Below are positions 34,385 to 46,225 of a stretch of 64,000 nucleotides of DNA, one piece after another. The position numbers were made by a program, and so were the translations under genes. Below the pieces are notes generated by a model. That model was not told the DNA's origin, searched no databases, and saw only the letters and a program-made list of their open reading frames with translations. Positions within the stretch are counted from its first letter, which is position 1; each line of letters opens with the position of its first letter. This stretch comes from Nemertoderma westbladi. Taxonomy: Eukaryota; Xenacoelomorpha; Nemertodermatida; Nemertodermatidae. Where the stretch lies: contig JAUCBJ010002835.1 in NCBI GenBank assembly GCA_032718475.1, forward strand, positions 32,540 through 96,539, given 5' to 3'.

Positions 34385-37082
34385 AGGTCGAGCGAACTCG
34401 GACAGTGGAAATGAGATCCTTCCAGGCTTCCCGATTCTCCATAGTTGTCGCAACTTCGCCTCTCCCAAGTTCAGTATCCCTTTCAAGTTGATCTATATAT
34501 GTTATGGCTGGTCGTCCACGACTACGCTTTCATGAGTTGGTTGCCAGAAAAGTAGATCTGGTATGACCTCATCTTTACTTCGCCAGCAGTGCCCACTGAA
34601 TCTTAATCTGCGTTCACGGAGGGTGGTTGATACAGGTGGTATTGTACCATAAAGCTCGACGTTTGTCATGCGTTGTCTCCAGCTGATGTTTAGGGCTGCC
34701 CTTAGTAGTCTTGTGTAGCAACCATCAATTCGTTGTTCAAGTGATTTAGTCAGTGTCCAGGTTTCACCCCCGTATAAAAATACACTTTCCACTGTGGCTC
34801 GAAAGAACTTAGTCTTCAGGTGCCTGGAGAGATCTGATTTCCAGATGGTATCCATTTTTCATAGAGCTACCCAAGCCTTTGCTTTCCTAACTTCTATGTC
34901 CTTTTTGCTACTCTCTATCCATGATCCAAGGTACTGGAAGTCGTCAACCTTCCTTAGTTGATTATTAAATTGTCAATGGTTGTCAAGTTTCCATCAACAT
35001 TAAAGGTCATGAATTCGGTCTTGGTAGCATTTATATGCAATCCAACCTCCTTAGCAGCCCTCTCCACTTTATTTAGTAGAAGCTGTACATCTGCTATTAG
35101 AGAGCAGGGTGATGTCATCTGCAAAGTCGGTTTCTGTGACTGTAGTTGCCGGATATCTACTACTTCTGCGTTCTTGAAGTGTGAATCCCAGGTCTTCACC
35201 CTTTGTGGCTGTCCTCATTGCGTAATCCAGCTCAATTACAAATAGTAATGGTGCTAATGTGTCACCTTGCAGTACCCCAGCCAGGATTGAGAAAAACTCA
35301 GTTTCACCATCTGGTGAGAGTACCTGCGCTTCTGTGTCACAATATAACAATCCAATGCCAGCAACAATTACTTCTGTTATCCATAAGCTCTTAGGATTTC
35401 AAGCATTTTGCCTCTATGGATGGAGTCGAATGCCTTCTTGAAGTCCACAAAAGTCATGACAGCGGGGAGATTCTTCGACTTAATTCCTTCAATCAGTCTC
35501 CGTAGTGCAAGTATCTGAGCTATTGTTGATCTACTTGGTCGAAATCCGTTTTGGCTCCGCAGTAGTTTCTCTATGTGAGGCATAATCCTATATAAAATCA
35601 TTTTATTGTATATTTTGGCAGCTCCCACAAGCAGACAGATCCCACGATAGTTTGTTGGTATACCGAGGTCTCCTTTCTTGGGGAGAGGCTTTAGTTGACC
35701 TTTAGTCCAAATTGGTGGTGGCTTTTCCCCTTTTAACATCCGGTTGCAAACATTCAATAATGGTCTGTTTAGCACTCCTGTTTTCCATACCTCCACTGGG
35801 ATTTCATCTAATCCACTCGCTTTATTATTGGACATGCTTTTAATGCTTCTCTGGAGTTCGGCAGGTGTGAAGTCCCCTGTTTCTATAGGTAGTGTCTTGT
35901 CATATATTTTCCTTGTAGGGCTGACCTCGATGTTTGGTGGCTGCCCAAGCAAGTTGCTGAAGTGATTTTTCCACTTCCCAACACGTTCTTCAGGACTATC
36001 GGCTTGAGGCGCCCCTTTGCACAACTTTTCCGACCAGATACCTCATTTACAGTTTGCCAGGTAAGTCTTGATTGTTGCTGTATGTGAGCAGTTATAATTG
36101 TTTCAATTTTATCCTGTATGTACTTTTCCTGGCTGATGTTGTAGGCCAATTTAAGATCGTCCTTAGCTTTCTCAACCTTGTTAATGTTTTCTGTTGTTGG
36201 TTGTTCGGTTTTAACTTTGTAGGCTATCTTAAGATCTTCTCTCTTACAAGTAACCTCGGAGTTTTGCCATGGCACATACTGTTTTCGTTTGGGTTTCTGG
36301 GGGATATGCCTCTTAGCTGATTCCTTGTGGGCTGTTATATTCTGGTATATTGAATCAGTGGACTGGTCTTCATCCATTGACTGAAGTGCTTCAAAGCGGT
36401 TTTGAACTTCTACTGTGTAAGCATCCTTTACTGCATTGTCAGTTCTGAGTTTCTCCCAGTCATAATTGATTTGCTTGCTTGTCCTGGGTTTGCTGGCTCT
36501 CAAACTGAGTCTGATCTCTGCAGTCACAATTCTGTGGTCCGAACCAATTAGGTTGAACGAGCTGTATGCCTCGCAGTTGATCATGCTGTTTCTCCACTTT
36601 TTGTTTATAAGGATGTAAACCAGTTGTGTTTTGGTTCCATTAGGGTATTGAAAGGTCCATAGCTTCCCCTTACTCTTTTCGAATGTGTTGTTTGTTGGTA
36701 TCAATTCACATTCTTCCATTAGGTCTAAAAGTAAGTACCCATTTCTGTTAGAACTAGTGTTATAGGTGTAACCCTTGATGTCTTCTGAGCCAATTTGCGC
36801 ATTCAGGTCACCAGCAATGACTTTAACATTATGTTTCGGAATGTCCTTTATAAGTCCAGTCAGATCTTCATAAAACTTGACTGCTTGTTCTGGCTCTGAG
36901 GCATTGGTTGGATTGTAGCAACATATAACTGTTGTCTTGGGATTCCCATCAAATGTTGCGATCATAACCCTGCAATTTATAGATTCGATGTTGTTTAGGG
37001 TCTTAAGTGCAAATGGGCTTAGCAGAATTCCTACTCCAATATGTAATACCCAATGTATATATATCTTCATGTAATATAACAA
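34385..37082 (-). mobile_element. RTE-like non-LTR retrotransposon, 5'-truncated and broken
   Basis: Minus-strand LINE in several frames. The 5' part (37082-35883) holds an AP-type endonuclease from mid-domain onward: VICCYNPTN, VIAGDLNAQIG, and SDHRIVTAEI. RT follows (36024-35377 and 35350-35069): NNKASGLDEIPVEVWK, LPKKGDLGIPTNYRGICL, NGFRPSRST, FVDFKKAFDS, GVLQGDTLAP and FADDITLLS. The C-terminal part (35199-34385) has YGGETWTLTK, SGHCWRSKDE and the GRP/DTELG tail. Frame changes between blocks and loss of the first part of the endonuclease show that it is inactive. The 5' end abuts an inverted-repeat element. Confidence 0.88.
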
Positions 37083-37118
37083 TACAAGTATAACAATGAC
37101 TACCTACAAGTATAACAC

Positions 37119-37437
37119 GTGCGTATGGGGCCTTCGCGCAGCACGAAGTGAGCAAATCCTTAGCATATAGGGGACCCATTAACGAGTTGTCTGTCGTTAG
37201 TCAGAAGTGTCAACACAATATTCGTATCCTTCATTTGCCTCGTTGCGTTTGTTCGTTTTTTACCAAACTTCAATTTCTTTCTAAACTTTTGACGGACTAC
37301 ATAACGTACCAAGTTTTGTTTAATTTCATCAAGAATGACTGAGTAACTAGCAGTCAAAAATTTACTACGACGACGACGATAGACAACTCGTTAATGGCAC
37401 CCATATGCTAAGGCTTCGTTCACTTCGTGGCTCGCAC
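37119..37437. mobile_element. Inverted-repeat (foldback) element with flanking direct repeats
   Basis: Arms of about 65 bp are complementary with mismatches: CCTTAGCATAT, CCATTAACGAGTTGTCT and CACGAAGTGA on the left are mirrored on the right. Outer ends are GTGCG/CGCAC. The 14-bp word ACAATGACTACCTA flanks it at 37093-37106 and 37439-37452, a possible target duplication with 12 extra bases on the left. Words like CCTCGTTGCG and GTTCGTTTTTT in the centre resemble the 3' interior of the P-like element at 19.6-19.9 kb. Confidence 0.65.
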
Positions 37438-37764
37438 CACAATGACTACCTAATAATAGCACTTAAAATACAAAATAATAACACTCCCTCCAGTCAGTTG
37501 TTCTACTTATGAAAATCATTATTTATCTAAATGTTAATTAGCATTACTCACTCGACGTATTCTAAATCTATATATAAATCTACTGTATATCTATGTATAA
37601 ACAATTAAGTAACTTTAGGTCAAAAATAATGTATAATTCCAAAGATTTATATTTTTAAATGGAATGATTGATAGAGCCTGTATGAAATTTAACAAAATCG
37701 AGTTCCAAATCGTAGAGACAACACTAATGTCATTTCCCCTCAGTAACATGAATCTAAACAACAG

Positions 37765-39247
37765 CTACAGACGCGATACGGCATTAATGTTGTATCGTTT
37801 TGGAAGAAAAGTAAATCCAGATTGTATGTCAGTTAAATTTGGTAAACCGTCATCAGTAGAAGTCCAACTGAACCGGTGTAACAGATGGCTGGCCATAACC
37901 CGTAACTCCATCTTCGCCAGTTTATCTCCCAAACACATTCGAGGCCCTATTCCAAAAGGAATAAATTCCGGTTTAATTATTAAACTGTTTCCATCAACGG
38001 ACAGGAAATGTTCCGGGTAAAATTCGTCTGGTTTTTTCCAGGCTTGTTGGTCTCTCAAAGACGCCCAGATGTTGGCGAACATCATGACATCCTGAGGAAT
38101 AGTGTATCCACGGAACTCTTCGTCCTTATGGCAACAATGTGCAATGCTTTGTGGTAGAACAGACGCGAAACGCAGGGTCTCCAACAAACATGCATCGAGA
38201 TAGGGTATCTTAATAACATCATTCAATTTTGGCATTCTGTCCCTTCCAACAGCTTCATCTAGAAGTCGTTGACATTTCTTCTGTATATCGGGATATGTCG
38301 TCATTATCAATATAAACCAATAAAGACTAGAGGCTGTCGTTTCTGTTCCAGCTATAAAGAGATCTCTAACATTCATAACAAGATTTGATTCATCAAAATA
38401 TTTTGCATTTGCATCCTTAGCCTTAAAAAGGCTGTGTTCTTTCATAATATGTGCATCTATGAAATCTCTCGGAGACCCCTCAAAATCAATTGTTTCTTTG
38501 TGATCATTTATAATGGCCTTTAGTTTGTCCTCCAATTGTCTCAAGCACCGCACCATTGTTGAGTAAAAGCTATTTGGAAACTTTGAGGCAATTTTGGGAG
38601 GAATCAAAGCTCCTATACCAGGTGTAGATGGCATGATTCTTACCACCGAGGAAACACGGTTTAAAAGGTCCTCAAACTCCTTATCATTGTACTCAAATCG
38701 GTCCAAAAACACAATAGAACAAATTACATTGGAAACTGCCTTCGTAAAAAGAGAGAAACAATCAAATTTGCCGTTGGTAGGTATCGCTTCACAGAGCATC
38801 TCAGCTTCACAAACAACTCTTTCCTCGAAACTTTTTCTTCCCAGATCCAACTCTCTGAGAATAGAGTGCGTAAACTTCCGTTGCTGGGTCCAATGTGTGC
38901 CGCTACTCTGTACAACTCCTCCTACTGGTGCACTTAAGATGCGCCGGCGGTTTGAAAACTTGTGTTTATTGTCAACGAATGCCTCTGTTATACATGACAA
39001 CGAGTTCAAGACAATAGTCGATACATGTCCAACCCGGACTCGAACAATGTCCGAGTGGATCTCATCTGACCATTTCTTGTTTCCTCACCGACAATGCGTT
39101 GCCTAGGAAAGGGATTCCTGGAGGCGAAGGGGGCATATTTCCTACATGTTTCCTTGTTGACCAGATGTAAATCACCATGGTTACAAAACAAAACAATGCA
39201 ATAGCGTAGGGATCAATCATTGTTATGGTCATTGTATAAGAAGTCAA
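37765..39247 (-). pseudogene. CYP2-like cytochrome P450, intronless, with one frameshift
   Basis: Minus-strand P450 of about 475 codons. The first segment (39247 to about 39075) gives an N-terminal membrane anchor and the proline-rich hinge PPSPPGIPFLGN. The frame then changes near 39062-39095, and the rest (to 37765) is intact: VRVRVGHVSTIVLNS, the I-helix AGTETTASS, the K-helix ETLR (ExxR), and the haem loop FGIGPRMCLGDKLA with the axial Cys. About ten residues normally found between the hinge and the first beta strand also seem missing, so a small deletion rather than a sequencing slip is likely. An intron cannot explain it: the only GT...AG pair there would be 23 nt. Microsomal monooxygenase by family; substrate unknown. 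If the frameshift is an assembly error this is a complete gene. Confidence 0.75.
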
Positions 39248-39635
39248 TTAGCAAATTCAGTACATCAAAAGTAAATGAAATAACTAATTACTGTATTAAC
39301 AATTTTATTTATTGAGAGATGGTATTGGTGCCGTCAGCGGAATAAGTGACAGCACTAATTATACCATAGCATCCGGTAACAACAGCAACAATATTGGTGT
39401 TAGTTCTCGAGGTTTTATTTTGTTAATTATAATTTCATCAGTTTTAAAATGATAGGATTTGGCGTCGATTAGGATAAGGACTGCCAAATTGAATAGCAAT
39501 TTAATTCTCGTCATTATACAGTACTGTATGGTAATATGTGCGGCAATATGTAATATGTGCCGCTCCTGTTCCCACAGCACTACCGCTACGATCTTTCATG
39601 GAACGTTTGCGCCTTAAATAATTTGCAGTGATCTA

Positions 39636-39745
39636 CAATTTTCAGTGGCACGTTAATCTAACCAAGACAATAGCCGAAAGTTAATAGAACAGGATGCAGT
39701 TTTATTTTTGATAGCAATCAACTGTTATTTGCGTACAGTACAGTT
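39636..39745 (+). repeat. Dispersed repeat family, copy c
   Basis: CAGTGGCACGTTAATCTAACC, AGTTAATAGAAC, TTTTATTTTTGATAG and CAACTGTTATTTGCG match the other copies in order. Confidence 0.7.
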
Positions 39746-39806
39746 GATAACATTTGAAAATAGAGATATAGAAACCCGGTGGGTAAGATGTCTTTCTATT
39801 GGTCGG

Positions 39807-41039
39807 TGTTAAGACGAACGGCCGCCCAAAGTAGACTCCATGGGGAAATTAGTTTTTTAGCCTGATATTCATACTATTTATTTAATGCATTATTTTCAAC
39901 ATGTGATTTGCTTTGTGTCTTATCTATTTATTCGGTGTACTATTTTTAGCTTGTAATCTATCTATGTAATCTGACTATTCGGTGTGTTATTTCGGCTCAG
40001 AATTTATCCTATGCAATCTACCTATTCGATGCGATGTATTATTTCGGCATATAATTTATTTATGTCTTTAATTATTTATTTAGTGCATTATTTCTCGGCA
40101 TATAATCTGTAATGTTGATCCATTTATTGGGTGATTATTTTTGGCTTAGGACTTGTTCTATATTGATTTTGTTGGTGTGCGTACCTGTATATTTGGCTGT
40201 GACGACATCCATTGGGTTGTAATTTTTATTGGTGGGCCGTAAGTTGATTATTGGGTTTATTTTTAGCTCGGTTATTCCATTATATTGGATATGTAATCAC
40301 GATTAGCCTCCGTAAAGTTGTAGGATAACATGTGGCCATTATTTCTCTTGTAAGTTTGATTGGAGGATTCCTTTCGGGAGAGGGGGGGGGGTGTATTTAA
40401 GGCTTGGCTTTGTGATATTATTACTTTGAATGTTGTAGCCAATAATAGCCTATGTTAGGATGGTTGAAGTTGTGTTACTCCATTGTCGTAAAGGTCAAAC
40501 TGATTATAGCTCGTTTGCTTGTTTGCCTGTTGAAGTAATGTGCAGTTTGTTCGGTAATCCATTAACACCTTTTATATTGGTTGAATTTCGGTGTATATAA
40601 ACTATACTTCTGGGATTCATTCTTCAGTAGCCTACGAACCCCCAGCCAACTGTCATGCCATTTAATTAAATGTTTTTTGGTCCCGGCCGGACCGGTAATT
40701 TTATTATTATTATTAATGCAATATCCGCATGAATTTTTACTGTCTGATTGAAATTGAATAAAAATTAAACCTCTGCACTGAATTATTTAACTGTTTTTTA
40801 CGTTTTCGTCATGGTGAAAATGAATCACGGGCTCCCCAATCTCTAGACCAAGGAAGGAAACCATCCGGATAACCCCCCCCCCCCCCCCCCCCCCTACCCC
40901 TCTCGTATAGGCCTATTCTTTAAAAAAGGGCAAGCACATACCAGGCTACTGCACTCCCCACACACTCCACGAACCTTATAGGGAATCAAAGGCAACCACA
41001 CGCTGGCCTGGTAGTTAGTCTGCAAAACCCCTTTTTACA
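39807..41039 (+). repeat. 5' LTR of BEL/Pao element
   Basis: 1,233 bp, TG...CA ends. Its last 806 bp match 43961-44750 almost exactly. It contains C22 at 40873-40894, shortened to C13 in the other LTR. A primer-binding site directly after it is not obvious. Confidence 0.85.
40594..40601 (+). promoter_or_regulatory. TATA box in LTR
   Basis: TATATAAA in the 5' LTR, conserved in the 3' copy, followed 156 bp later by AATAAA (40757-40762). Together they would define promoter and polyadenylation signal of the element. Confidence 0.55.
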
Positions 41040-41062
41040 TTCGAACCGGATACAACCAAACT

Positions 41063-43974
41063 ATGGAAGACACCATCCGTGGGGATTCTGGCAAAACGGA
41101 ACCGGCGATCAACGATACCAGAGACGGGCGCAGTCGGGCATCCTCCACTACCGGTAGCGCTAAAACCACGGCGAGTTCGGCGGCACGACTTGCCAAACAT
41201 GGAGCTCGGATGATCGGCTTCCGAGTTCAAGCCGAACGGGAACGCATCCGAAAGGAACAGTTGAGGGCAATAAAGGAACGAGGATGGATACATCAGGAAC
41301 AGGAACGTAAACTGGAAGAATTAAGGATCTCCGAGGAACGTAAACTGGAAGAACAGAAGGTCTCCGATGAACGCGGGCTGGAAAAACTGATACGAGAGGC
41401 TGCAGAGGTGGAATTCGAAGCGCGACTCTGGGAGGAAGAAGCTAAGGAGGACTGCGAGGAAGGACTCTTGGGCCGGCTTCGGGAGTTCGACGGTGAGTTG
41501 GATCCAGGAACTGAGGATGCCAGACCGCGTCACGGTGGCGCGGTCAGGGGTGAAGGGATGGACGGACCTGAACCATTCGGGTTCACCCTCTCACCTCAGG
41601 GAAACATGGAACGGTGGGCGGCAACAGATAACTCGGGTGTCACACAGGTACGGGCGGTCATGGGGTTGGAGAGTGTACCGGTACGTACACAATGCAGCCC
41701 CCAGCCAATGGCTTCATCCTCCCCAAGGCCGGAACCGAAATCGGAGGAAGAAGGACGCGAGATTCGGGACGCGGCACAACGTCAGGGTGGCGTTGTGGCA
41801 ACCCCGGTCGTAACGGACTATGGTCGGGATGCGGTGCAATGTCAGGGTGGCATTGTAGAAGTCCCGGTCATAATGGGCCATGGCTGGGATGCGGCACGGC
41901 GCCACGGTGGCGTTGTGGAAATCCCGGCTGTGTCGGACGACAACAACCTTCGTGCGGATAGGAAACCCTCGGGTTTATTCGAGAACTCTCGGACCGTGAC
42001 AGAGGTTAAGCCGAGGGATGTGGGGGTCGCCTACAACCTTCCGCCTACAAAGGCTTCGGCTCGACTAATGGACGACGGGGCGCCAGGGGATTATGGACGA
42101 CTAGACGCCCGTGCACAACCCTTTATCCCCAGGGATCGGACTCCCCATTCTTCCACGGATCCCTGGGTAGGGTCGGTCGATTCGTGGATTGACAAACTCA
42201 TCCCCGGAATGGAAACTGTAGTTCGGGGTGGCGAAGGAGCACAGAGTCTGGAGGTGGCGCTAATGCGACTCGGGGACGAACGGGGTGCACCGGAGGTGCG
42301 GCTGCTGCGGTTCGACGGGAACCCGATTCAGTGGCCGCAGTTCATCGAGCGGTTTTACGAGCTCGTACACCGTCGTGTACATTATACGGATGCTCGTCGC
42401 CTCGCGCTGCTTTAAGGGCAACTCGACGGGACGGCCAAGGATACCGTTGCGGGGTACGGTTGCAGCGGTAGAGCTTACGTCCAGGTGCTCCAGACCAGAC
42501 TCTTAAATGGCAGTTCGCGCACCCGTCACTCGTCTCCCGGGTCTTTATAAACTCTATCGCGGAGGGGAAACAGATCCCCGCGCGGGACAAGGTGGCATTA
42601 AGACAGCTCCATACGAATATAACTCTGTGTATTTATACACTACGGGCCACGGGTAATCTCGCGGATATATACTCCGTGGAAACGCTGCGGCGGGTCTATA
42701 TGCGGCTGCCCGATCACCTGCAATGGAAGTGGCAGCAGCATTGCGTAAATATCCAAGAGGGTTCCGGTCGCGGAACACCGGAAGACCCATCACTGATACA
42801 CCTGGAGACGTGGTTGGGTCGCTGTATGCGGGCGCTGTTCGAACCAACTACGACAGACTTAAGCGAGTTTACCAACTACAGCTCCGGGACCGGGAAGCCA
42901 CGGTTCGTAAAGCCGAGGGAAGAAACCTTGGCTAAACGCAGTCTTGTCTCTGGGGACGGGAGGAAGGGGACGAGATCGGAGAACCTGAACTCGGTTAGCC
43001 ATTCGGTATCCTGCCGCTCTATGGACTGTTGCGTCCTCTGTCAGGGGGATCACACAACGAGAAACTGTGAGAACTTTAAGGGTCTAACGATGAAACAACA
43101 AATGGATAAAGTCCACGTACTCGAACTCTACTTTAAGTGTTTGGAATCGGGCCACCGGGGCGGCGACTGCCCAAAGACGGTACCGTGTGACGCAAGGGGG
43201 TGCGAACGGCGGCATCATCCCCTTTTACACACGGCCTTCAACGAACTAAATTCGAGGATTGGTGGTGGGATAACGGGAATCGGGAAAGAGCGATCCGGTT
43301 ACTCAGCGGCTACGGCGGATTGCGACGTGGTATCGGACGACCATGTGACGGGGTGGGAGGAGGACGGCGGCGTTCTCTTCCCTATTGTACCGTGCCGGCT
43401 TTATGGGAAAGAAGGGACGATGGTAGAGGGCGTCATCATGCTGGATCCGTGTAGCGAACTGACTTTGATTGTCGACGAGGTCGCGAATAAACTCAGGTTG
43501 GGGGGTGAACGGCGCACATTAACGATAGGGAATGTCGAACGGGATGGGCCGCAACGGGAGGCACGGAGGGTGGCTTTCGGTATTGGGCCGCGGGATGGGA
43601 GCCACGAGGCTGTGGAAGTGGGCGAGGCGTGGACTATCTCCGTTATAAATGTACCGAGGCGCCATATGTCATGCAATAACCTCACAACATCGTATCCTCA
43701 TCTTGTCGGTATACCAATACCGACAGATGTGGATTACTCGCGGGTTATAGCACTTATTGGTGCCAATGTACCTGAGATAGTCTGCCCCTTAGAGGTAAAA
43801 CGGGGGGACCCGGGGCAGCCTTATGCACTACGGACTCTGTGCGGCTGGACGGTATGGGAGCCGGTGGGTGCTGGTAGAGGGTCGGGGGTTACACGGAAAC
43901 ATTGCAGAGTGACGGGGAAGGCGGGCGATGGGAAATTGGATAAACAGCTCGAGGAGTTTTGGGCCGTAAGTTGA
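41063..43974 (+). pseudogene. BEL/Pao gag-protease region, disrupted
   Basis: The first frame (41063-42415) starts at a true ATG, with a coiled-coil, Lys/Glu-rich region at about residues 50-130, then repeats around VQCQGG-type words. It stops at TAA 42413-42415 inside the conserved DUF1759-like Gag core. The core continues in the same frame after the stop and shifts frame near 42500. The second frame (open before 42592, to 43974) has zinc-knuckle-like segments: CVLCQGDHTTRNC, a second knuckle whose first Cys is Tyr, and a CDARGC...HH segment. A protease-like LDPCSELTLI follows, where the catalytic DSG or DTG reads DPC. It ends just after the EEFW block that normally precedes reverse transcriptase. 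A nonsense codon, a frameshift and two lost key residues make it clearly inactive. Confidence 0.85.
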
Positions 43975-44750
43975 TTATTGGGTTTATTTTTAGCTCGGTT
44001 ATTCCATTATATTGGATATGTAATCACGATTAGCCTCTGTAAAGTTGTAGGATAACATGTGGCCATTATTTCTCTTGTAAGTTTGATTGGAGGATTCCTT
44101 TCGGGAGAGGGGGGGTGTATTCAAGGCTTGGCTTTGTGATATTATTACTTTGAATGTTGTAGCTAATAATAGCCTATGTTAGGATGGTTGAAGTTGTGTT
44201 ACTCCATTGTCGTAATCGTAAAGGTCAAACTGATTATAGCTCGTTTGCTTGTTTGCCTGTTGAAGTAATGTGCAGTTTGTTCGGTAATCCATTAACACCT
44301 TTTATATTGGTTGAATTTCGGTGTATATAAACTATAGTTCTGGGATTCATTCTTCAGTAGCCTACGAACCCCCAGCCAACTGTCATGCCATTTAATTAAA
44401 TGTTTTTTGGTCCCGGCCGTACCGGTAATTTTATTATTATTATTAATGCAATATCCGCATGAATTTTTACTGTCTGATTGAAATTGAATAAAAATTAAAC
44501 CTCTGCACTGAATTATTTAACTGTTTTTTACGTTTTCGTCATGGTGAAAATGAATCACGGGCTCCCCAATCTCTAGACCAAGGAAGGAAACCATCCGGAT
44601 AACCCCCCCCCCCCCTACCCCTCTCTATTCTTTAAAAAAGGGCAAGCACATACCAGGCTACTGCACTCCCCACACACTCCACGAACCTTTAGGGAATCGA
44701 AGGCAACCACACGCTGGCCTGGTAGTTAGTCTGCAAAACCCCTTTTTACA
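43961..44750 (+). repeat. 3' LTR of BEL/Pao element, 5'-truncated
   Basis: 790 bp matching 40234-41039 with few differences, apart from a shorter C tract and small indels. The first 427 bp of the LTR are missing and pol coding sequence is joined directly to it. Confidence 0.9.
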
Positions 44751-44982
44751 GTCGGGATGATGTAGATCACCTTCCATGGTGAAATACAATTAAATTTATA
44801 AAATAAAATCCTGAAAAAATATAAGTCTCACCCTGTACTCTACTTTGGACGTTGTACCAATGCAAAGTCATCTTAGCTTAGAAATGTTAATTTGTCTAAC
44901 TGACATCCTACGTATTCTTATATTGACTCGCGTTCACACACATCAGACTCCATTGTCACATAAGTCGTACACCCCCCAATTG

Positions 44983-45617
44983 CCTGTGGGGCGAGACACG
45001 TAGTCGGCGAGCCTTTGCATACGGTTCATATAGGGCAAATGGGGCATGTCCGTCTGTCTGCCTGTCCGTCTGTCTGTCTGTCCGTCTGTCTGGTAAATGT
45101 TTGAACGCGAATTTCTCGGCATCGCTCGTTCGGAATTGAACCAAACTTAGTAGGTAAGTAGTAGAGAGAAAGTTTAGAAAGTTTGTAAAGTTTGGTGAAA
45201 AATCATGCAGTCTGACGTCAGCTACAACAGATTATGTGGTTTTTAGAAAATGTTAAATTTCTCGGGAAGGCCTCATTTTCCTGAGCTGAAATTTTGGTGG
45301 CCTGTAGAGAATCATGAAGTCTATCTTTTACGAAATTGAAAAGTTAAGACATTTAATTGGGGATCCGCTAGAGACTCAGAAGTAATGACATAGGCCTACC
45401 GGTACGGTACTGCTGTACAGTGCTGCACTGGTAAGTACGAAATTGCAGAATAACAATTTGACACCACCTAGCGGATTAACATATGATTGTATATCGAATG
45501 AATACATTTATAGCATGGGATATGGGGTCCAAACTAGACATGCCCCATTTGCTCTATATGAACCGTATGCCAAGGCTTGCCGACTACGTGCTGCGCGAAT
45601 TCCCCACGAACGTGTTA
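44983..45617. mobile_element. GTGGGGCG-type inverted-repeat element, copy 1
   Basis: Arms of about 75 bp are inverted: left CACGTAGTCGGCGAGCC, CATACGGTTCATATAG and CAAATGGGGCATGTC; right the complement with few changes. Next to the left arm is a CTGTCTGTCCGTCTGTCTG stretch. No transposase; the target duplication is not clear. Confidence 0.75.
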
Positions 45618-46225
45618 CCATGTACTCATATAATACTATGTTAGTATCTCATGAATTTCACGAATAAACGGACATAGGAGCTCATAAAAAACCTTCACAG
45701 ATAAACTTTTTAATGTTTGCATCTCATGCCTAATATCCTAAAGTATCTGAAATGAGAAATTTGACGCAAATTCCGTTGTGTGTGGGCTCCTACTTGCATG
45801 TCGAAATTGACTGCACATTTTTTCACATTTTCCAAAATATCTGTGCGAATTTTGCGAATCTGTGTGAACAATTAAAGCGAAAATACAGTCATTATAAATA
45901 ACATTAATCCTAGTCTGTCTAGTTGCCTATGTGAGTGATGGTACAAGCTCGGTTGAAGTTAAGAAATAAATTGATATTGGTTTCCTAGAAAGCAATCAAC
46001 TTAGTTTCGTTTGAAAAAATAACAAAACGCTATTGCGAATTTAGTAATTCCCTAACGAAAACATGACATTTTTAAAATGCTTTTAAACTACTTTTTTTAA
46101 CATGTGACATTCAAATTCTAAATTATCTTCCTCTAACCGCTGAGCAATACGCAATTATTTTCCTGTGTGATGTCATGTGGCAATAATGTGATATATAAGT
46201 CGAGATATTTGCGTTACGGAATTAC
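45618..46225. other. Intergenic, nothing recognised
   Basis: AT-rich unique sequence between the inverted-repeat element and the minisatellite. No gene or RNA feature seen. Confidence 0.5.

Larger units (their letters stand above)
39807..44750 (+). mobile_element. BEL/Pao-type LTR retrotransposon with large internal deletion
   Basis: Starts TGTT, ends TACA and is flanked by the exact 5-bp duplication GTCGG (39802-39806 and 44751-44755). Internal sequence encodes a Gag with CCHC knuckles and the start of an aspartic protease, then stops at the point where pol would continue. The downstream LTR lacks its first 427 bp. The two facts share one cause: a deletion between pol and the 3' LTR, joined at GGGCCGT, which is present on both sides. 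Reverse transcriptase, RNase H, integrase and the polypurine tract are gone. Confidence 0.88.

Noticed and set aside
39070-39093. Intron explaining the P450 frame change
   Set aside because: The only GT...AG pair at the break would give a 23-nt intron and joins the wrong frame.
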